Source: UBA9554 sp038205135 (GTDB taxonomy: Bacteria > Pseudomonadota > Alphaproteobacteria > Rhodobacterales > Rhodobacteraceae). Taken from it: DNA of 59,307 nucleotides. Position numbers and translations under genes: made by a program. Below the pieces are notes generated by a model, which was not told where the DNA came from, searched no databases, and saw nothing but the letters and a program-made list of their open reading frames with translations. The stretch lies in NCBI GenBank assembly GCA_038205135.1, contig JBBRCF010000006.1, forward strand, positions 1-59,307, read 5' to 3'. This document shows, piece after piece, positions 16,396-24,603 of this stretch. Every line of letters starts with the position of its first letter. Position 1 is the stretch's first letter.

Positions 16396-17295
16396 ATGGT
16401 GCTGAAAGCGGTCTTGCAGGATCTGCGTGACAGCAAAACCTTGGTTGCTGCGGCGCTGATTGCGTTTTGCGTGGCTCTTTCCGGTCCGTTCGGAACCTAC
16501 ACATCGTTTCCGTTGTGGGAGCGGTCAGGGTACTGGTGCCTGATGGTTTTTGCAGCCTTGCCAACCTCGATGACTCTGCGGCACGTGCTGATCCGCTTCG
16601 GCTATCGCGAAGCCGGCCTTGTTTTTAGCCTGACGATGGTGGTGGCGATGGCGGTGATCTACGGCAGCTTTGTCTGGATGGTGTCGCACAATTATCCCCG
16701 CATCGACCGGGATCTGATCCCGGCCTATCCGGTGCTGATGCTGATCGTCGGGCTGGTGACGGTGATCGTGGTTCTGGCGCGACGCATCAACGCGGAACAT
16801 GCCGCTACGGCACCGGTCCTGCCCATCGATGCCTCGGAATCCATCGCGGTGCTGTTCCCGATGGCCCGATTTCCGATTGATCCACAGGATACGGCGCTGC
16901 AGGATCCTGTAACAGACGGGGATACCGAACCTCCGCCGCGGTTGATGCGTCGCCTGCCCGACGTTGCGCGCGGGCCGGTGCACCGGCTGGAAGCCCGCAA
17001 TCATTTCGTGCATGTTGTGACCGCAGACGAAACTTATGCGATCAGACTGCGCTTTGCCGACGCCGTGGACGAGATGGACAGTGTTGCGGGCCTTTGCCCC
17101 CACCGGTCGCATTGGGTCCGCCTGAATTCGGTCGTTGCAGCCGAGCGCGCAGGCACGCGGCTGGTCCTGTGCATCGCCGACGGGGCCCGGGTGCCGGTCA
17201 GCCGGGGCTATCGCGACCGCGTTGAGGCGGCAGGTCTGATCAACCCCGAAATGCTGGCCGCGGCATCGGCAATGGAACGGCTCGCGGCCCAGTAA
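16396..17295 (+). CDS. Membrane-anchored LytTR-type DNA-binding protein
   Basis: A 299-residue protein with four predicted membrane helices in the first half (around LVAAALIAFCVALSG, YWCLMVFAALPTSM, VFSLTMVVAMAVIYG and YPVLMLIVGLVTVIVV), a roughly 70-residue linker, and a C-terminal LytTR domain (about 193-285). The LytTR signature is visible as RLEARNHFVHVVTADETYAIRLRFADAVDEM then HRSHWVRLNSV. Such proteins bind DNA through beta strands and may sense a membrane signal; no receiver domain or cognate kinase is seen here. ATG 16396 is chosen over a TTG at 16390. Its last 56 bases overlap the convergent pdeM gene. Regulon unknown. Confidence 0.82.
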   Translation: MVLKAVLQDLRDSKTLVAAALIAFCVALSGPFGTYTSFPLWERSGYWCLMVFAALPTSMTLRHVLIRFGYREAGLVFSLTMVVAMAVIYGSFVWMVSHNYPRIDRDLIPAYPVLMLIVGLVTVIVVLARRINAEHAATAPVLPIDASESIAVLFPMARFPIDPQDTALQDPVTDGDTEPPPRLMRRLPDVARGPVHRLEARNHFVHVVTADETYAIRLRFADAVDEMDSVAGLCPHRSHWVRLNSVVAAERAGTRLVLCIADGARVPVSRGYRDRVEAAGLINPEMLAAASAMERLAAQ

Positions 17296-17917
17296 GCACC
17301 GCAATGGCACCGACGCCCATCAACCGGTCCAGCACCGGATCGGTGCAATCCAGACCCCCGGTAAAAGCCCCGAAGGCGGGCAGGATGATCCGGTCCGCAT
17401 CGATCAGGAAACAGGCCCGCCGCACGGCGCCAGCCCGTGTCACCAACCGCGCTTTTGGATGATAATGCCCCGAGATTTCCGCCGTCGATCCCGGCAGGGC
17501 GATGTGGCGGAACGTCAGGCGGTCAAGGCGCGCCTGATCCAGATGCGCGCCCGGCAGATCGACCGGTCCCGGATCATGGTTTCCGGTGAGCCAGGTCCAG
17601 TCGCGCCCGGCCTGCATCCGCAACAGCCAAAGGCGCGCGTCCTCGGGCAAGGAGGCGGCGCTTTCCGGTCCGTCGAAACTGTCGCCCAGACAGATGACCG
17701 ATCGCGCACCGGTCGCCGCCAGCACCGCATCCAGCCGAGCCAGCGTTTCCGCGGCCTCATAGGGCGGCAGCGCCGCAGCCCCGTTGCGCACCCCGCGCAG
17801 CCCCTTGCCCAGATGCAGGTCAGCGATCGCCAGCAACCCGCGGGCCGGCCAATGCAACGCCCCCGCCGCCAGCGCCTGCAGGGTTTCGCCGTGAAAGGTG
17901 AACACATGATGGGTCAT
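17240..17917 (-). CDS. pdeM: Ligase-associated DNA damage response metallophosphoesterase PdeM
   Basis: A 225-residue calcineurin-like phosphoesterase. Metal ligands are visible in order: ADLHLGKG (Asp33, His35), LGDSFDG, TGNHD and GHYHP. The family (PdeM) is normally encoded beside an Lhr-like helicase, a DNA ligase and an exonuclease-like protein, and the helicase gene is the next one upstream here. ATG 17917 gives the typical MTHHVFTF N-terminus; a longer frame to 17965 has no support. The last 56 bases overlap the opposite-strand LytTR gene. Nuclease activity is inferred from the family, not shown. Confidence 0.9.
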   Translation of the reverse strand: MTHHVFTFHGETLQALAAGALHWPARGLLAIADLHLGKGLRGVRNGAAALPPYEAAETLARLDAVLAATGARSVICLGDSFDGPESAASLPEDARLWLLRMQAGRDWTWLTGNHDPGPVDLPGAHLDQARLDRLTFRHIALPGSTAEISGHYHPKARLVTRAGAVRRACFLIDADRIILPAFGAFTGGLDCTDPVLDRLMGVGAIAVLTGPRAVPLPMPRPAFRG

Positions 17918-17967
17918 GCCGCCTGATTGCCGCGCCGGGTCGCCGGACGCAAGCGCCCAAGCCAAGC

Positions 17968-18082
17968 GTTGAGGGGGCGCTGCCCCCGCCCCGGATTAAA
18001 TCCGGGGCTCCCCCGGGGTATTTTTGAACCAAAGAAGCCGCAGGGGCGCACAGGGCTTCTCTGGTTCAAAAATACCCCCGCC
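17968..18082. repeat. Dispersed GGGGTATTTTTGAACCAG-type repeat as an inverted pair
   Basis: Two arms of about 25 bases face each other: positions 18014-18039 (CGGGGTATTTTTGAACCAAAG..) and 18055-18080 (complement CGGGGGTATTTTTGAACCAG..), separated by about 15 bases. A GAGGGGGCGCTGCCCCC palindrome at 17969-17986 precedes it. The same composite (GC palindrome, then CCGGGGTATTTTTGAACCA) occurs at 53545-53580, so this is a dispersed intergenic family. In RNA the arms would form a long hairpin between lhr and pdeM and could work as a terminator or mRNA stabiliser. Confidence 0.85.
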
Positions 18083-18199
18083 GGAGGCAAAGCCCGCGCC
18101 GACCGGCGTCAGCCGGCGGCAAGACATCATCTTGCGGCGCAGCCGCGCAACAAAATCAACTCAGCCCGTTCATGCAAGGCCCCGTCACGCAGGCTTCGA

Positions 18200-20602
18200 T
18201 CATGCAAGGCCAGCGTCCCGCATCAACCGGTCGGCTTCTTGTGCGACCATGCGTTCGCGCGCGGCACCGGCAACGGGCACCCGGCCCACTTCCAGCAGCA
18301 GGGGGGCTGCCAGCGGGGGCAGGCGGTTCAGGCGGATCAGATCGATGCGGTCCCCGATCCGGTCCAGCATCTCGCGCAGACGGCCAAAGTCGACCAGGCC
18401 GCGCATCGCTTCTGCCCGCGTGATGCGCAGTATCAGGTGGTCGGGGTCGTACTTCACCAGAGTGTCATACAGGATATCCGACGAAAACGTCGCCTGCCGC
18501 CCCGAAGTGCGCAGGCCGGGATGGTTGCGTTCGATCAGCCCGGCGATGGTGGCAGACGCGCGAAAGGTGCGTTTCATCACCGCATTGCCCATCAGCCAGG
18601 TTTCCAGCCCGGCCTCCAGCGCCCCTGCCGCGAACAGTGGTGCGGCGTCTGTCAGAGGTTTTAGCCCCCAGATCAGCGTGGCGTAATCGGTGGCGACGAA
18701 CCCCAGCGGGTCCAGCCCTTCGTCTTCCATCCGCTTGGTCAGCAACAGGCCCAAAGTCTGCTGCGCGTTGCGCCCGGCAAAGCCGTAGATGCAGGCGTGT
18801 TCGCGGCCGTCCCATGGGAAGCTTTCGATCAGCAGCCGCCCGGCCTGCGGGATGCGGCTGACGCGGGCCTGCAGTGCCAGCCAGTCGGCGACGGGACCCG
18901 GCAGCGCGGACCAGTCGCCATCTGCCAGATAGCGCAGGATGCGGTGGGTCAGTTGCGTTGAGGTGGCGAATTTGGTGCCGTTGAAGGTGGCGACCTTGGG
19001 CTTTTTCGCCGCATCGCGGCTGACCTCGACCACCATCTCGCGCAGCCCTTCGAACCGCACGATCTGCCCGCCGATCAGGAACGTGTCGCCCTTGGACAGG
19101 GTGGCAGCGAAGCCTTCTTCGATTTCGCCCAAAGGGGCGCCTCCGCGATTGCGGGCGTAGCGGACCTTTAGCGTATCGGTGTCCTGAATCGTGCCAAGGT
19201 TCATCCGGATCGCCCGCACCGCACGCGGATCGCGCAATTGCCACGCGCGGTCGGGCCGCTGCATCAGGCGTTTCCAGCGGTCATAGGCGCGCAGCGCGTA
19301 GCCACCGGTGGCACAGAAATCGAGGCAGGCATCGAAATCGGCGCGGGACAGCTGCGCATAAGGCCCGGCACCTGTCACCTCGGCGTACAGATCGTCGGCG
19401 TGGAACGGCGCTGAGCAGGCAACGATAAGGATCTGCTGGCACAGCACATCCAGCGGACCCGGCCCGCGCGGATCGCCGTCCAGATCATGCGCGCGGACCG
19501 CCTCCAGCGCGGATTGGCATTCGACCACTTCCCAGCGGTTGGCGGGCACGATCAGCGCCTTGGACGGCGCGTTGTAGCGGTGATTGGCGCGGCCGATCCG
19601 TTGTACCAGCCGTTTGACGTTCTTGGGCGCGCCGATCTGGATCACCAGATCGACATCGCCCCAGTCGATGCCCAGATCCAGCGACCCGGTGCAGACGATA
19701 GCGCGCAATTGTCCCGCCACCATCGCCGCCTCGACGCGCTGGCGCGCTTCGCGGTCAAGGCTGCCGTGGTGGATGCCGATAGGCAGGTCATCGCTATTTT
19801 GCAGCCAGATGTTGTGGAAAAAGATTTCGGCCTGCGCGCGGGTGTTGTGGAAAATCAACGTGGTGCGGTGGCGGCGGACCTGGTCCAGCACTTCGGGGAT
19901 CGCATGCGCCGCCCCGCCCCCGGCCCATGGCGGGGCGGCAGCGGTGTCCAGCATGGCGATATCGGGGTCGGGGCCGGGATCAGCGGTCAGGATCGCACAG
20001 GGCGCGGGATGCGGGGCGAGGAATTGCGCCAATGCGGCCGGGTCTTCGACGGTGGCCGACAGGCCGACGCGGCGCAGGCCCGGCATCATGGCCTGCAGCC
20101 GCGCCAGCCCCAGCATCAACTGATCGCCGCGTTTCGATTCCGCCAGCGCGTGGGCTTCGTCCACGATCACCCGTTGCAGGCCGGCAAACAGCCGTGGCGC
20201 ATCATCATAAGACAGCATCAGGGCCAGGCTTTCGGGCGTGGTCAGCAGGATATGCGGCGGGTCCACGCGCTGGCGGCGTTTCTGGGTGGCAGAGGTATCG
20301 CCGGTGCGGTCTTCGACCCGGATCGGCAGCCCGGCGCCTTCGATGGGCCGGGTCAGGTTGCGGCGGATGTCGGCGGCCAGCGCCTTGAGCGGCGAGATAT
20401 ACAGCGTGTGCAGGCCGGGATGCGGGTCCATCGCCAGTTCCGCCAGCGTCGGCAGGAAACCCGCCAACGTCTTGCCGCCGCCCGTGGGTGCGATCAGCAG
20501 CGTGGCAGGTGCGCCCGCGCGGGCGAGCATCAGCGCCTGATGCGGGTGCAGCGCCCAGCCCTGGGCGGCGAACCATCTGGCAAGGGGGGCGGGCAGGGTC
20601 AT
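18200..20602 (-). CDS. Ligase-associated DNA damage response DEXH-box helicase (Lhr-like)
   Basis: An 800-residue superfamily 2 helicase. Motif I is APTGGGKT at residues 38-45, motif II VDEAHAL near 148, motif III GLSATVEDP, and C-terminal motifs CTGSLDLGIDWGDVD and QRIGRANHR complete the helicase core; the remaining C-terminal half is Lhr-type (winged helix plus DUF4145/Lhr extension with FLIGGQIVRFEG). ATG 20602 fits the family start. PdeM, its usual partner, is the next gene on this strand, separated by about 280 bases containing a palindromic repeat. The ligase and exonuclease-like partners are not in this window. Confidence 0.92.
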   Translation of the reverse strand: MTLPAPLARWFAAQGWALHPHQALMLARAGAPATLLIAPTGGGKTLAGFLPTLAELAMDPHPGLHTLYISPLKALAADIRRNLTRPIEGAGLPIRVEDRTGDTSATQKRRQRVDPPHILLTTPESLALMLSYDDAPRLFAGLQRVIVDEAHALAESKRGDQLMLGLARLQAMMPGLRRVGLSATVEDPAALAQFLAPHPAPCAILTADPGPDPDIAMLDTAAAPPWAGGGAAHAIPEVLDQVRRHRTTLIFHNTRAQAEIFFHNIWLQNSDDLPIGIHHGSLDREARQRVEAAMVAGQLRAIVCTGSLDLGIDWGDVDLVIQIGAPKNVKRLVQRIGRANHRYNAPSKALIVPANRWEVVECQSALEAVRAHDLDGDPRGPGPLDVLCQQILIVACSAPFHADDLYAEVTGAGPYAQLSRADFDACLDFCATGGYALRAYDRWKRLMQRPDRAWQLRDPRAVRAIRMNLGTIQDTDTLKVRYARNRGGAPLGEIEEGFAATLSKGDTFLIGGQIVRFEGLREMVVEVSRDAAKKPKVATFNGTKFATSTQLTHRILRYLADGDWSALPGPVADWLALQARVSRIPQAGRLLIESFPWDGREHACIYGFAGRNAQQTLGLLLTKRMEDEGLDPLGFVATDYATLIWGLKPLTDAAPLFAAGALEAGLETWLMGNAVMKRTFRASATIAGLIERNHPGLRTSGRQATFSSDILYDTLVKYDPDHLILRITRAEAMRGLVDFGRLREMLDRIGDRIDLIRLNRLPPLAAPLLLEVGRVPVAGAARERMVAQEADRLMRDAGLA

Positions 20603-20699
20603 GCGATGCACGTAGTCTGCGCCGGGCCGGGATGCCAGTAGCGACGGAAAACCCGCGCGGCGACGTTACACGAGGGTATCGGTAACAAAGGACTTTGCC

Positions 20700-21185
20700 A
20701 TGACACTGCGCGCCTGAGCCACACCCCTCACCATCGGATCGACCCTGATCGTTACGATCACCGGGATCATGCTGTTTTTTCACCTGTCGCCCGGGTTGAC
20801 GCGAGTGGCGCATGAATGGCTGGGCTGGGTGATGGCCGTGGCCGTGATGGCCCAGGTGGCGGTAAACTGGCGCGCGTTCACCGGATATTTCCGCCGTCCG
20901 GTGGCGATCACCATTCTGGCAACCTCGGCGGCCCTGATGGCGCTGACGCCGCTGGACATCGTGCCTGCCACGGCCACCTCCAGCCCGGTGGCGGCGGTCA
21001 TGGGTGCGATGGGGCAGGCACAACTGGCCACAGTCGCCGAACTGGCGGGTCTGACCGAAGCGGACGCGGCATCGCGTCTGGTGGCCGTCGGCATCGCGGC
21101 CCTGCCGGGGCAGGCCATGACAGAGATCACCCATGGCGACCGGGGCGTACAGATACAGGTGGTGGCGGCGCTGTTTGCGCAGTAA
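20700..21185 (+). pseudogene. DUF4405-like small membrane protein interrupted by an in-frame opal codon
   Basis: ATG 20700 has AAAGGA upstream, giving M-T-L-R-A then TGA at 20715-20717, then ATPLTIGSTLIVTITGIMLFFH and HEWLGWVMAVAVMAQVAVNWRAFTGYFRRPVAI in the same frame to TAA 21183-21185. Related proteins start M.LRxWATPL, so TGA stands at a conserved Trp codon (TGG to TGA). The full frame (161 codons) would have an N-terminal helix, a cytochrome b561-like haem region with conserved histidines (FFHL, AHEWLGW) and a C-terminal domain. As read it is a pseudogene, unless an internal ATG at 20769 starts a 138-residue truncated form. It is transcribed away from the helicase gene. Confidence 0.75.
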
Positions 21186-21194
21186 ACCAATGGG

Positions 21195-22529
21195 TTACTT
21201 GACGATCTTTTCGTCACGCACGAACATGTTGTCCCAGGCCCGGTCGATCAGATCGGGCCGCATTTGCGGTGCGATGCCTTCGAATTTGCAGATCGACAGG
21301 ATCTGGTCGATCAGGAACACCGGCTGATAATTGGCATAGACGTTGGCGATGGTCGGGTATTTTTCGTTCAGCAGATAGATCAGGCTGGCCTCGTCCAGCG
21401 GGATCGCCTTTTTCCGCGCGATGAGCGCAAAGATTTTCAGGAAGTTCTGCTGGTCCGGGCCATCGATCTTGATCTTGAAAAAGATCCGGCGCAGCGCGGC
21501 CTGGTCAAAGATATCGTTCGGGTGAAAGTTGGTCGAGAAAATCACCAGCGTGTCAAACGGCACTTCGAATTTTTCGCCCGATTGCAGGGCAAGGATGTCG
21601 CGGCCTTCTTCCAGCGGCACGATCCAGCGGTTGACGATCGCCTGAGGTGGTTCGGCCTGACGTCCAAGGTCGTCGATGATGAAAATCCCACCGGAGGATT
21701 TCAACTGCAAGGGCGCCTGGTAGGTCCGCGCCGTGGGGTTATAGACGAGATCGAGCATTTTCAGCGACAGTTCCCCCCCGGTGATCACCGTGGGGCGCTG
21801 GCAACGCACATAGCGGCTGTCAAAGGTGCGGCGGCGGCGCAATGTGCCGGGGTCGTCCGTTTCCTCTTCGGCGGCGGAGTGCACGATAGGGTCATAGACG
21901 GTGATGACGGCGCCGGCATATTCGATGGCGCGCGGGATGTAGATCTTGTCGCCCATCGCATCGCGGATGCCGTTCGAGATCGACGATTTCCCGTTGCCGG
22001 GCGGACCATACATCAGAATTGACCTGCCGGATGACACGGCCGGGCCCAACTGGTCGATCAGCGTGGGGGGCAGGATCAGATGGCCCATGGCGCGGGTCAG
22101 TTCGGCACGGGTGATGTCGATCTTGCGGATCGACTGGCGCATGACCTGTTCGCGGTAGACATCCAGCGGCACCGGCATCGCGCCATAATATTCCGACTGC
22201 GCCAGCGCATCCAGCGCGCGCGCCTTGCCGCCATCGGTCAGCTGATAGCCCATTTCATTGCCGGAATTCGCGCTCAGGGTGCCCGTCGCCTCCAGCAGTT
22301 TCTGGCCGCGGGCGATGTCGAGCAATTCCTGTGTCACGTTTACCGGCAGGCAGATGGCGCGGGCGACCTGAGTTGCGGTGTCCACGTTCTTGCGGAACAT
22401 CGTCTTGATCAGCACATCGCGCATCATCACGATCGGCAACCGCATCTCGGTCAACGACCGGGGCGGCGGCGGCGGTTGCACGCCGCCGGGGGCTGCGGTG
22501 GCGGCGGTGGGGGGCGCTTGAACATTCAT
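21195..22529 (-). CDS. AAA family ATPase at the distal end of the Tad pilus locus
   Basis: A 444-residue cytoplasmic protein. An N-terminal Pro-rich tail and an unknown domain with helix-turn-helix character (about 30-130, VARAICLPVNVTQELLDIA) precede a P-loop ATPase: Walker A MYGPPGNGKSSISN near 172-185 and Walker B GIFIIDDLGRQ near 278-288, with FSTNFHPNDIFD as a sensor-like region. It is on the tad strand, 98 bases after the prepilin peptidase. I recognise the architecture as a recurrent AAA gene next to rhodobacterial tad loci, but no established role is known to me. A regulatory or pilus assembly job is inference. Confidence 0.8.
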   Translation of the reverse strand: MNVQAPPTAATAAPGGVQPPPPPRSLTEMRLPIVMMRDVLIKTMFRKNVDTATQVARAICLPVNVTQELLDIARGQKLLEATGTLSANSGNEMGYQLTDGGKARALDALAQSEYYGAMPVPLDVYREQVMRQSIRKIDITRAELTRAMGHLILPPTLIDQLGPAVSSGRSILMYGPPGNGKSSISNGIRDAMGDKIYIPRAIEYAGAVITVYDPIVHSAAEEETDDPGTLRRRRTFDSRYVRCQRPTVITGGELSLKMLDLVYNPTARTYQAPLQLKSSGGIFIIDDLGRQAEPPQAIVNRWIVPLEEGRDILALQSGEKFEVPFDTLVIFSTNFHPNDIFDQAALRRIFFKIKIDGPDQQNFLKIFALIARKKAIPLDEASLIYLLNEKYPTIANVYANYQPVFLIDQILSICKFEGIAPQMRPDLIDRAWDNMFVRDEKIVK

Positions 22530-22627
22530 GCCGGGGCTGCCTCGTGTGACCTGTCAGGATCACGATGCCCGGTCAAGGTGGCAAAATCATGGACAAACCC
22601 GCGCCTTTCCGCGCCGGTCAATGCCAG

Positions 22628-23152
22628 TCAGTGCCCTTGGGAAATCCCCAGCGCCAGATAGATCGCCAGCGCGGCGGCCAGCGACAGTCCGGCGGGGTAA
22701 TAGCGTGAAGGAACCCAGCTTTGCCAATCCGGCGCCAGACGACGCAGCGGTGAATGTTTGGCGATGCGATGGGCAACAAACCCCGCCAGCAGCGCGCCCG
22801 CAAGGATCACCATCATCAGCCGCAGATCGCCCAGAAACACAAAGGGCGCGGCTGCAGCCAGAAACTTTACATCACCCGCCCCGATTCCCGCTCGCAGCGA
22901 CCACAACGCCAGCCCCACCACCAGTACCACCGGCAATTGCAGCAATTGCCAGCCCAGAACCGGCCAGGGCAGGGTGATCATACCGGCCACCAGCGCCGCC
23001 GCCGCGATCAGCGCCACGGTCACATTGCGGATCTTCATGACCCGCAGATCCGACATGATGGTCCAGATCAGCAGGGGCGCCGTCAGCACCAGCGACCACA
23101 GCGCAAAATCGGACGGGATCGCCATCGCGGCGCCGGGAAAGCTGCCGTCCAT
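22628..23152 (-). CDS. cpaA: Prepilin peptidase (CpaA/TadV type)
   Basis: A 174-residue polytopic membrane protein of the A24 aspartic prepilin peptidase family without the N-terminal methylase domain. The two catalytic Asp motifs are visible: WTIMSDLRVMKIRN (first Asp, D-x-x-x-x-x-I.N form) and RAGIGAGDVKFLAAAA (G.GD.K). It would cleave the leader of the Flp pilins and pseudopilins. The start at 23152 is three bases from the upstream stop; an internal ATG at 23125 is also possible and would shorten it by nine residues. Six helices are predicted. Confidence 0.92.
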   Translation of the reverse strand: MDGSFPGAAMAIPSDFALWSLVLTAPLLIWTIMSDLRVMKIRNVTVALIAAAALVAGMITLPWPVLGWQLLQLPVVLVVGLALWSLRAGIGAGDVKFLAAAAPFVFLGDLRLMMVILAGALLAGFVAHRIAKHSPLRRLAPDWQSWVPSRYYPAGLSLAAALAIYLALGISQGH

Positions 23153-23155
23153 GGT

Positions 23156-24001
23156 TTAGCCCGCGCTTTCCAGTGCCTTCAAAGACCGCACGGCGGCCTC
23201 GAAATGCTGGGGATGCGTATCGATGGCGTCACGCAACAGGCTCTTGCCGGTTTCCAGATCGCCCTGTTTCACCGCTGACAGGCCCAGCGTGTGCAACAGC
23301 TGCGCGCGTTCGATCTGATCCATCGGGATCACCGGCAGGGTGTATTTCCGCTGGGCACCACGGGCCAGTACAAGATTGTTCTTTGCGGTGAACAACTTGT
23401 CATCCGACCGGATCGCATCCCCAAACAGCCGTTCGGCTTCGGTGAAATCACCACGGGTCAGTTTGGAATAGCCCCAGTTGTTCAGAACGCTGGCAGGTTT
23501 GGTGGTCAGGCTGACGGCGATTTCATAAAAGCTGTCGGCTTTTTTCCAGTCCTGGTTGCCATCGGCGATCATCGCCTCAAGCCGGTAGCGCTTGAAGGTT
23601 TCATGCGTTGGCGGGATGGCGTCCAGCACCTCTTTGGCGCGCGACCATTCGCCGGCACGGATCAGTGCATCGGCGTGATCGACGCGGTCCTCGTCGGTCG
23701 CCTCGGGCCGTTTGACCAGTTGATCAAAGGTCGCGACCGCCTCTGGAAAGCGGTTGGCGCGCACCAGCGATTGGCCCAGCCCGCGTTGAATATCGATGCG
23801 TTCGGGCTGTTCTGCGGCGGTGCGCTGAAAATAGACCACGGCCTCGTTCGGGTCGGCCACAGTCAACATGATGTCGGACAGGTTGCTTTCGTCGACGACG
23901 TTCACATCCTGAAACGTGCGGGCGACTTGATCGCCCCGCATCTTGTCACAGCCTGACACGACCAGCACGGCCGCCAGACACAAAAGAATAGGGTGGCGCA
24001 T
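23156..24001 (-). CDS. TPR-containing lipoprotein of the Tad locus (TadD-like)
   Basis: A 281-residue secreted lipoprotein: signal peptide with lipobox V-S-G-C near residue 18, then a series of TPR helices (EAVVYFQRTAAEQPERIDIQRGLG, RFPEAVATFDQLVKR, EWSRAKEVLDAIP, VLNNWGYSKLTRGDFTEAERLF, AKNNLVLARGAQRKYTLPV). TadD proteins are pilotins for the secretin. It ends three bases before the prepilin peptidase and follows a second TadD-like gene, so the locus carries two TPR lipoproteins. Confidence 0.88.
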   Translation of the reverse strand: MRHPILLCLAAVLVVSGCDKMRGDQVARTFQDVNVVDESNLSDIMLTVADPNEAVVYFQRTAAEQPERIDIQRGLGQSLVRANRFPEAVATFDQLVKRPEATDEDRVDHADALIRAGEWSRAKEVLDAIPPTHETFKRYRLEAMIADGNQDWKKADSFYEIAVSLTTKPASVLNNWGYSKLTRGDFTEAERLFGDAIRSDDKLFTAKNNLVLARGAQRKYTLPVIPMDQIERAQLLHTLGLSAVKQGDLETGKSLLRDAIDTHPQHFEAAVRSLKALESAG

Positions 24002-24028
24002 GTTGTGCGTCCTTTTACTGCTCTTGTC

Positions 24029-24583
24029 TCATCCCGATATAGGGCGGAGCAAATAGTCGCTCGATCCGCGCCGTATCAGCCTGTATTCTTGTTCTTCGTC
24101 CAGATCATAATCCGGATTTTCGGTTTTTGCGAGTGCCATGCGAAAGTTTTCGCGGATCGAGTCCGAATTGCCATTGTCCAGCGCGACGGCGCGGCGGAAC
24201 ATTTCTGACGCCTCGGCCACAGCACCTTTTTCCATCAGCACGACGCCCAGATTGTTCCAGGTTTCCGGTACGGCGTTTTCAGCGGCGATGGCGCGGCGCA
24301 AGAAGGTTTCCGCCTGTCCCAACCGGCCCAGACCCAGGCTGGCACTGCCCAGACCCGACAGCACATCGGCGTTCATGCCCCGGTCCAGACCCGCACGGCC
24401 ATAGGCCTGCAGGGCCAGTTCGTATTCGCCGGCCTGCATCAGGCGATGCGCGATCACCAGATTGTCTTCGGTGATCCCGCGCCGCGCCACGCCCGGCGCA
24501 AAGGGCGTGTCACGCGGCGCAGCAAGGCCGCCTGCGGAACAGGCGGCCAGAAAGATGGTCAGGACCAGTAAAATGCCGCGCAT
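24029..24583 (-). CDS. tadD: TadD-like TPR lipoprotein
   Basis: A 184-residue protein with a signal peptide and lipobox L-A-A-C near residue 15, then TPR units (MQAGEYELALQAYGRAGL, MNADVLSGLGSASLGLGRLGQAETFLRRA, AVPETWNNLGVVLMEKGAVAEASEMF). It has the size and location of TadD, required for stable secretin assembly. ATG 24583 begins the signal peptide; the much longer open frame upstream to 24862 overlaps tadC and is rejected. It is 20 bases downstream of tadC. Confidence 0.87.
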   Translation of the reverse strand: MRGILLVLTIFLAACSAGGLAAPRDTPFAPGVARRGITEDNLVIAHRLMQAGEYELALQAYGRAGLDRGMNADVLSGLGSASLGLGRLGQAETFLRRAIAAENAVPETWNNLGVVLMEKGAVAEASEMFRRAVALDNGNSDSIRENFRMALAKTENPDYDLDEEQEYRLIRRGSSDYLLRPISG

Positions 24584-24603
24584 TGCCCCCGCCGGGTTAG
24601 GGA

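Noticed and set aside
20715..20717. TGA read as selenocysteine or Trp
   Set aside because: TGA ends many intact genes here (ruvB, tolQ, fhs and others), no SECIS-like hairpin was seen, and homologues have Trp.
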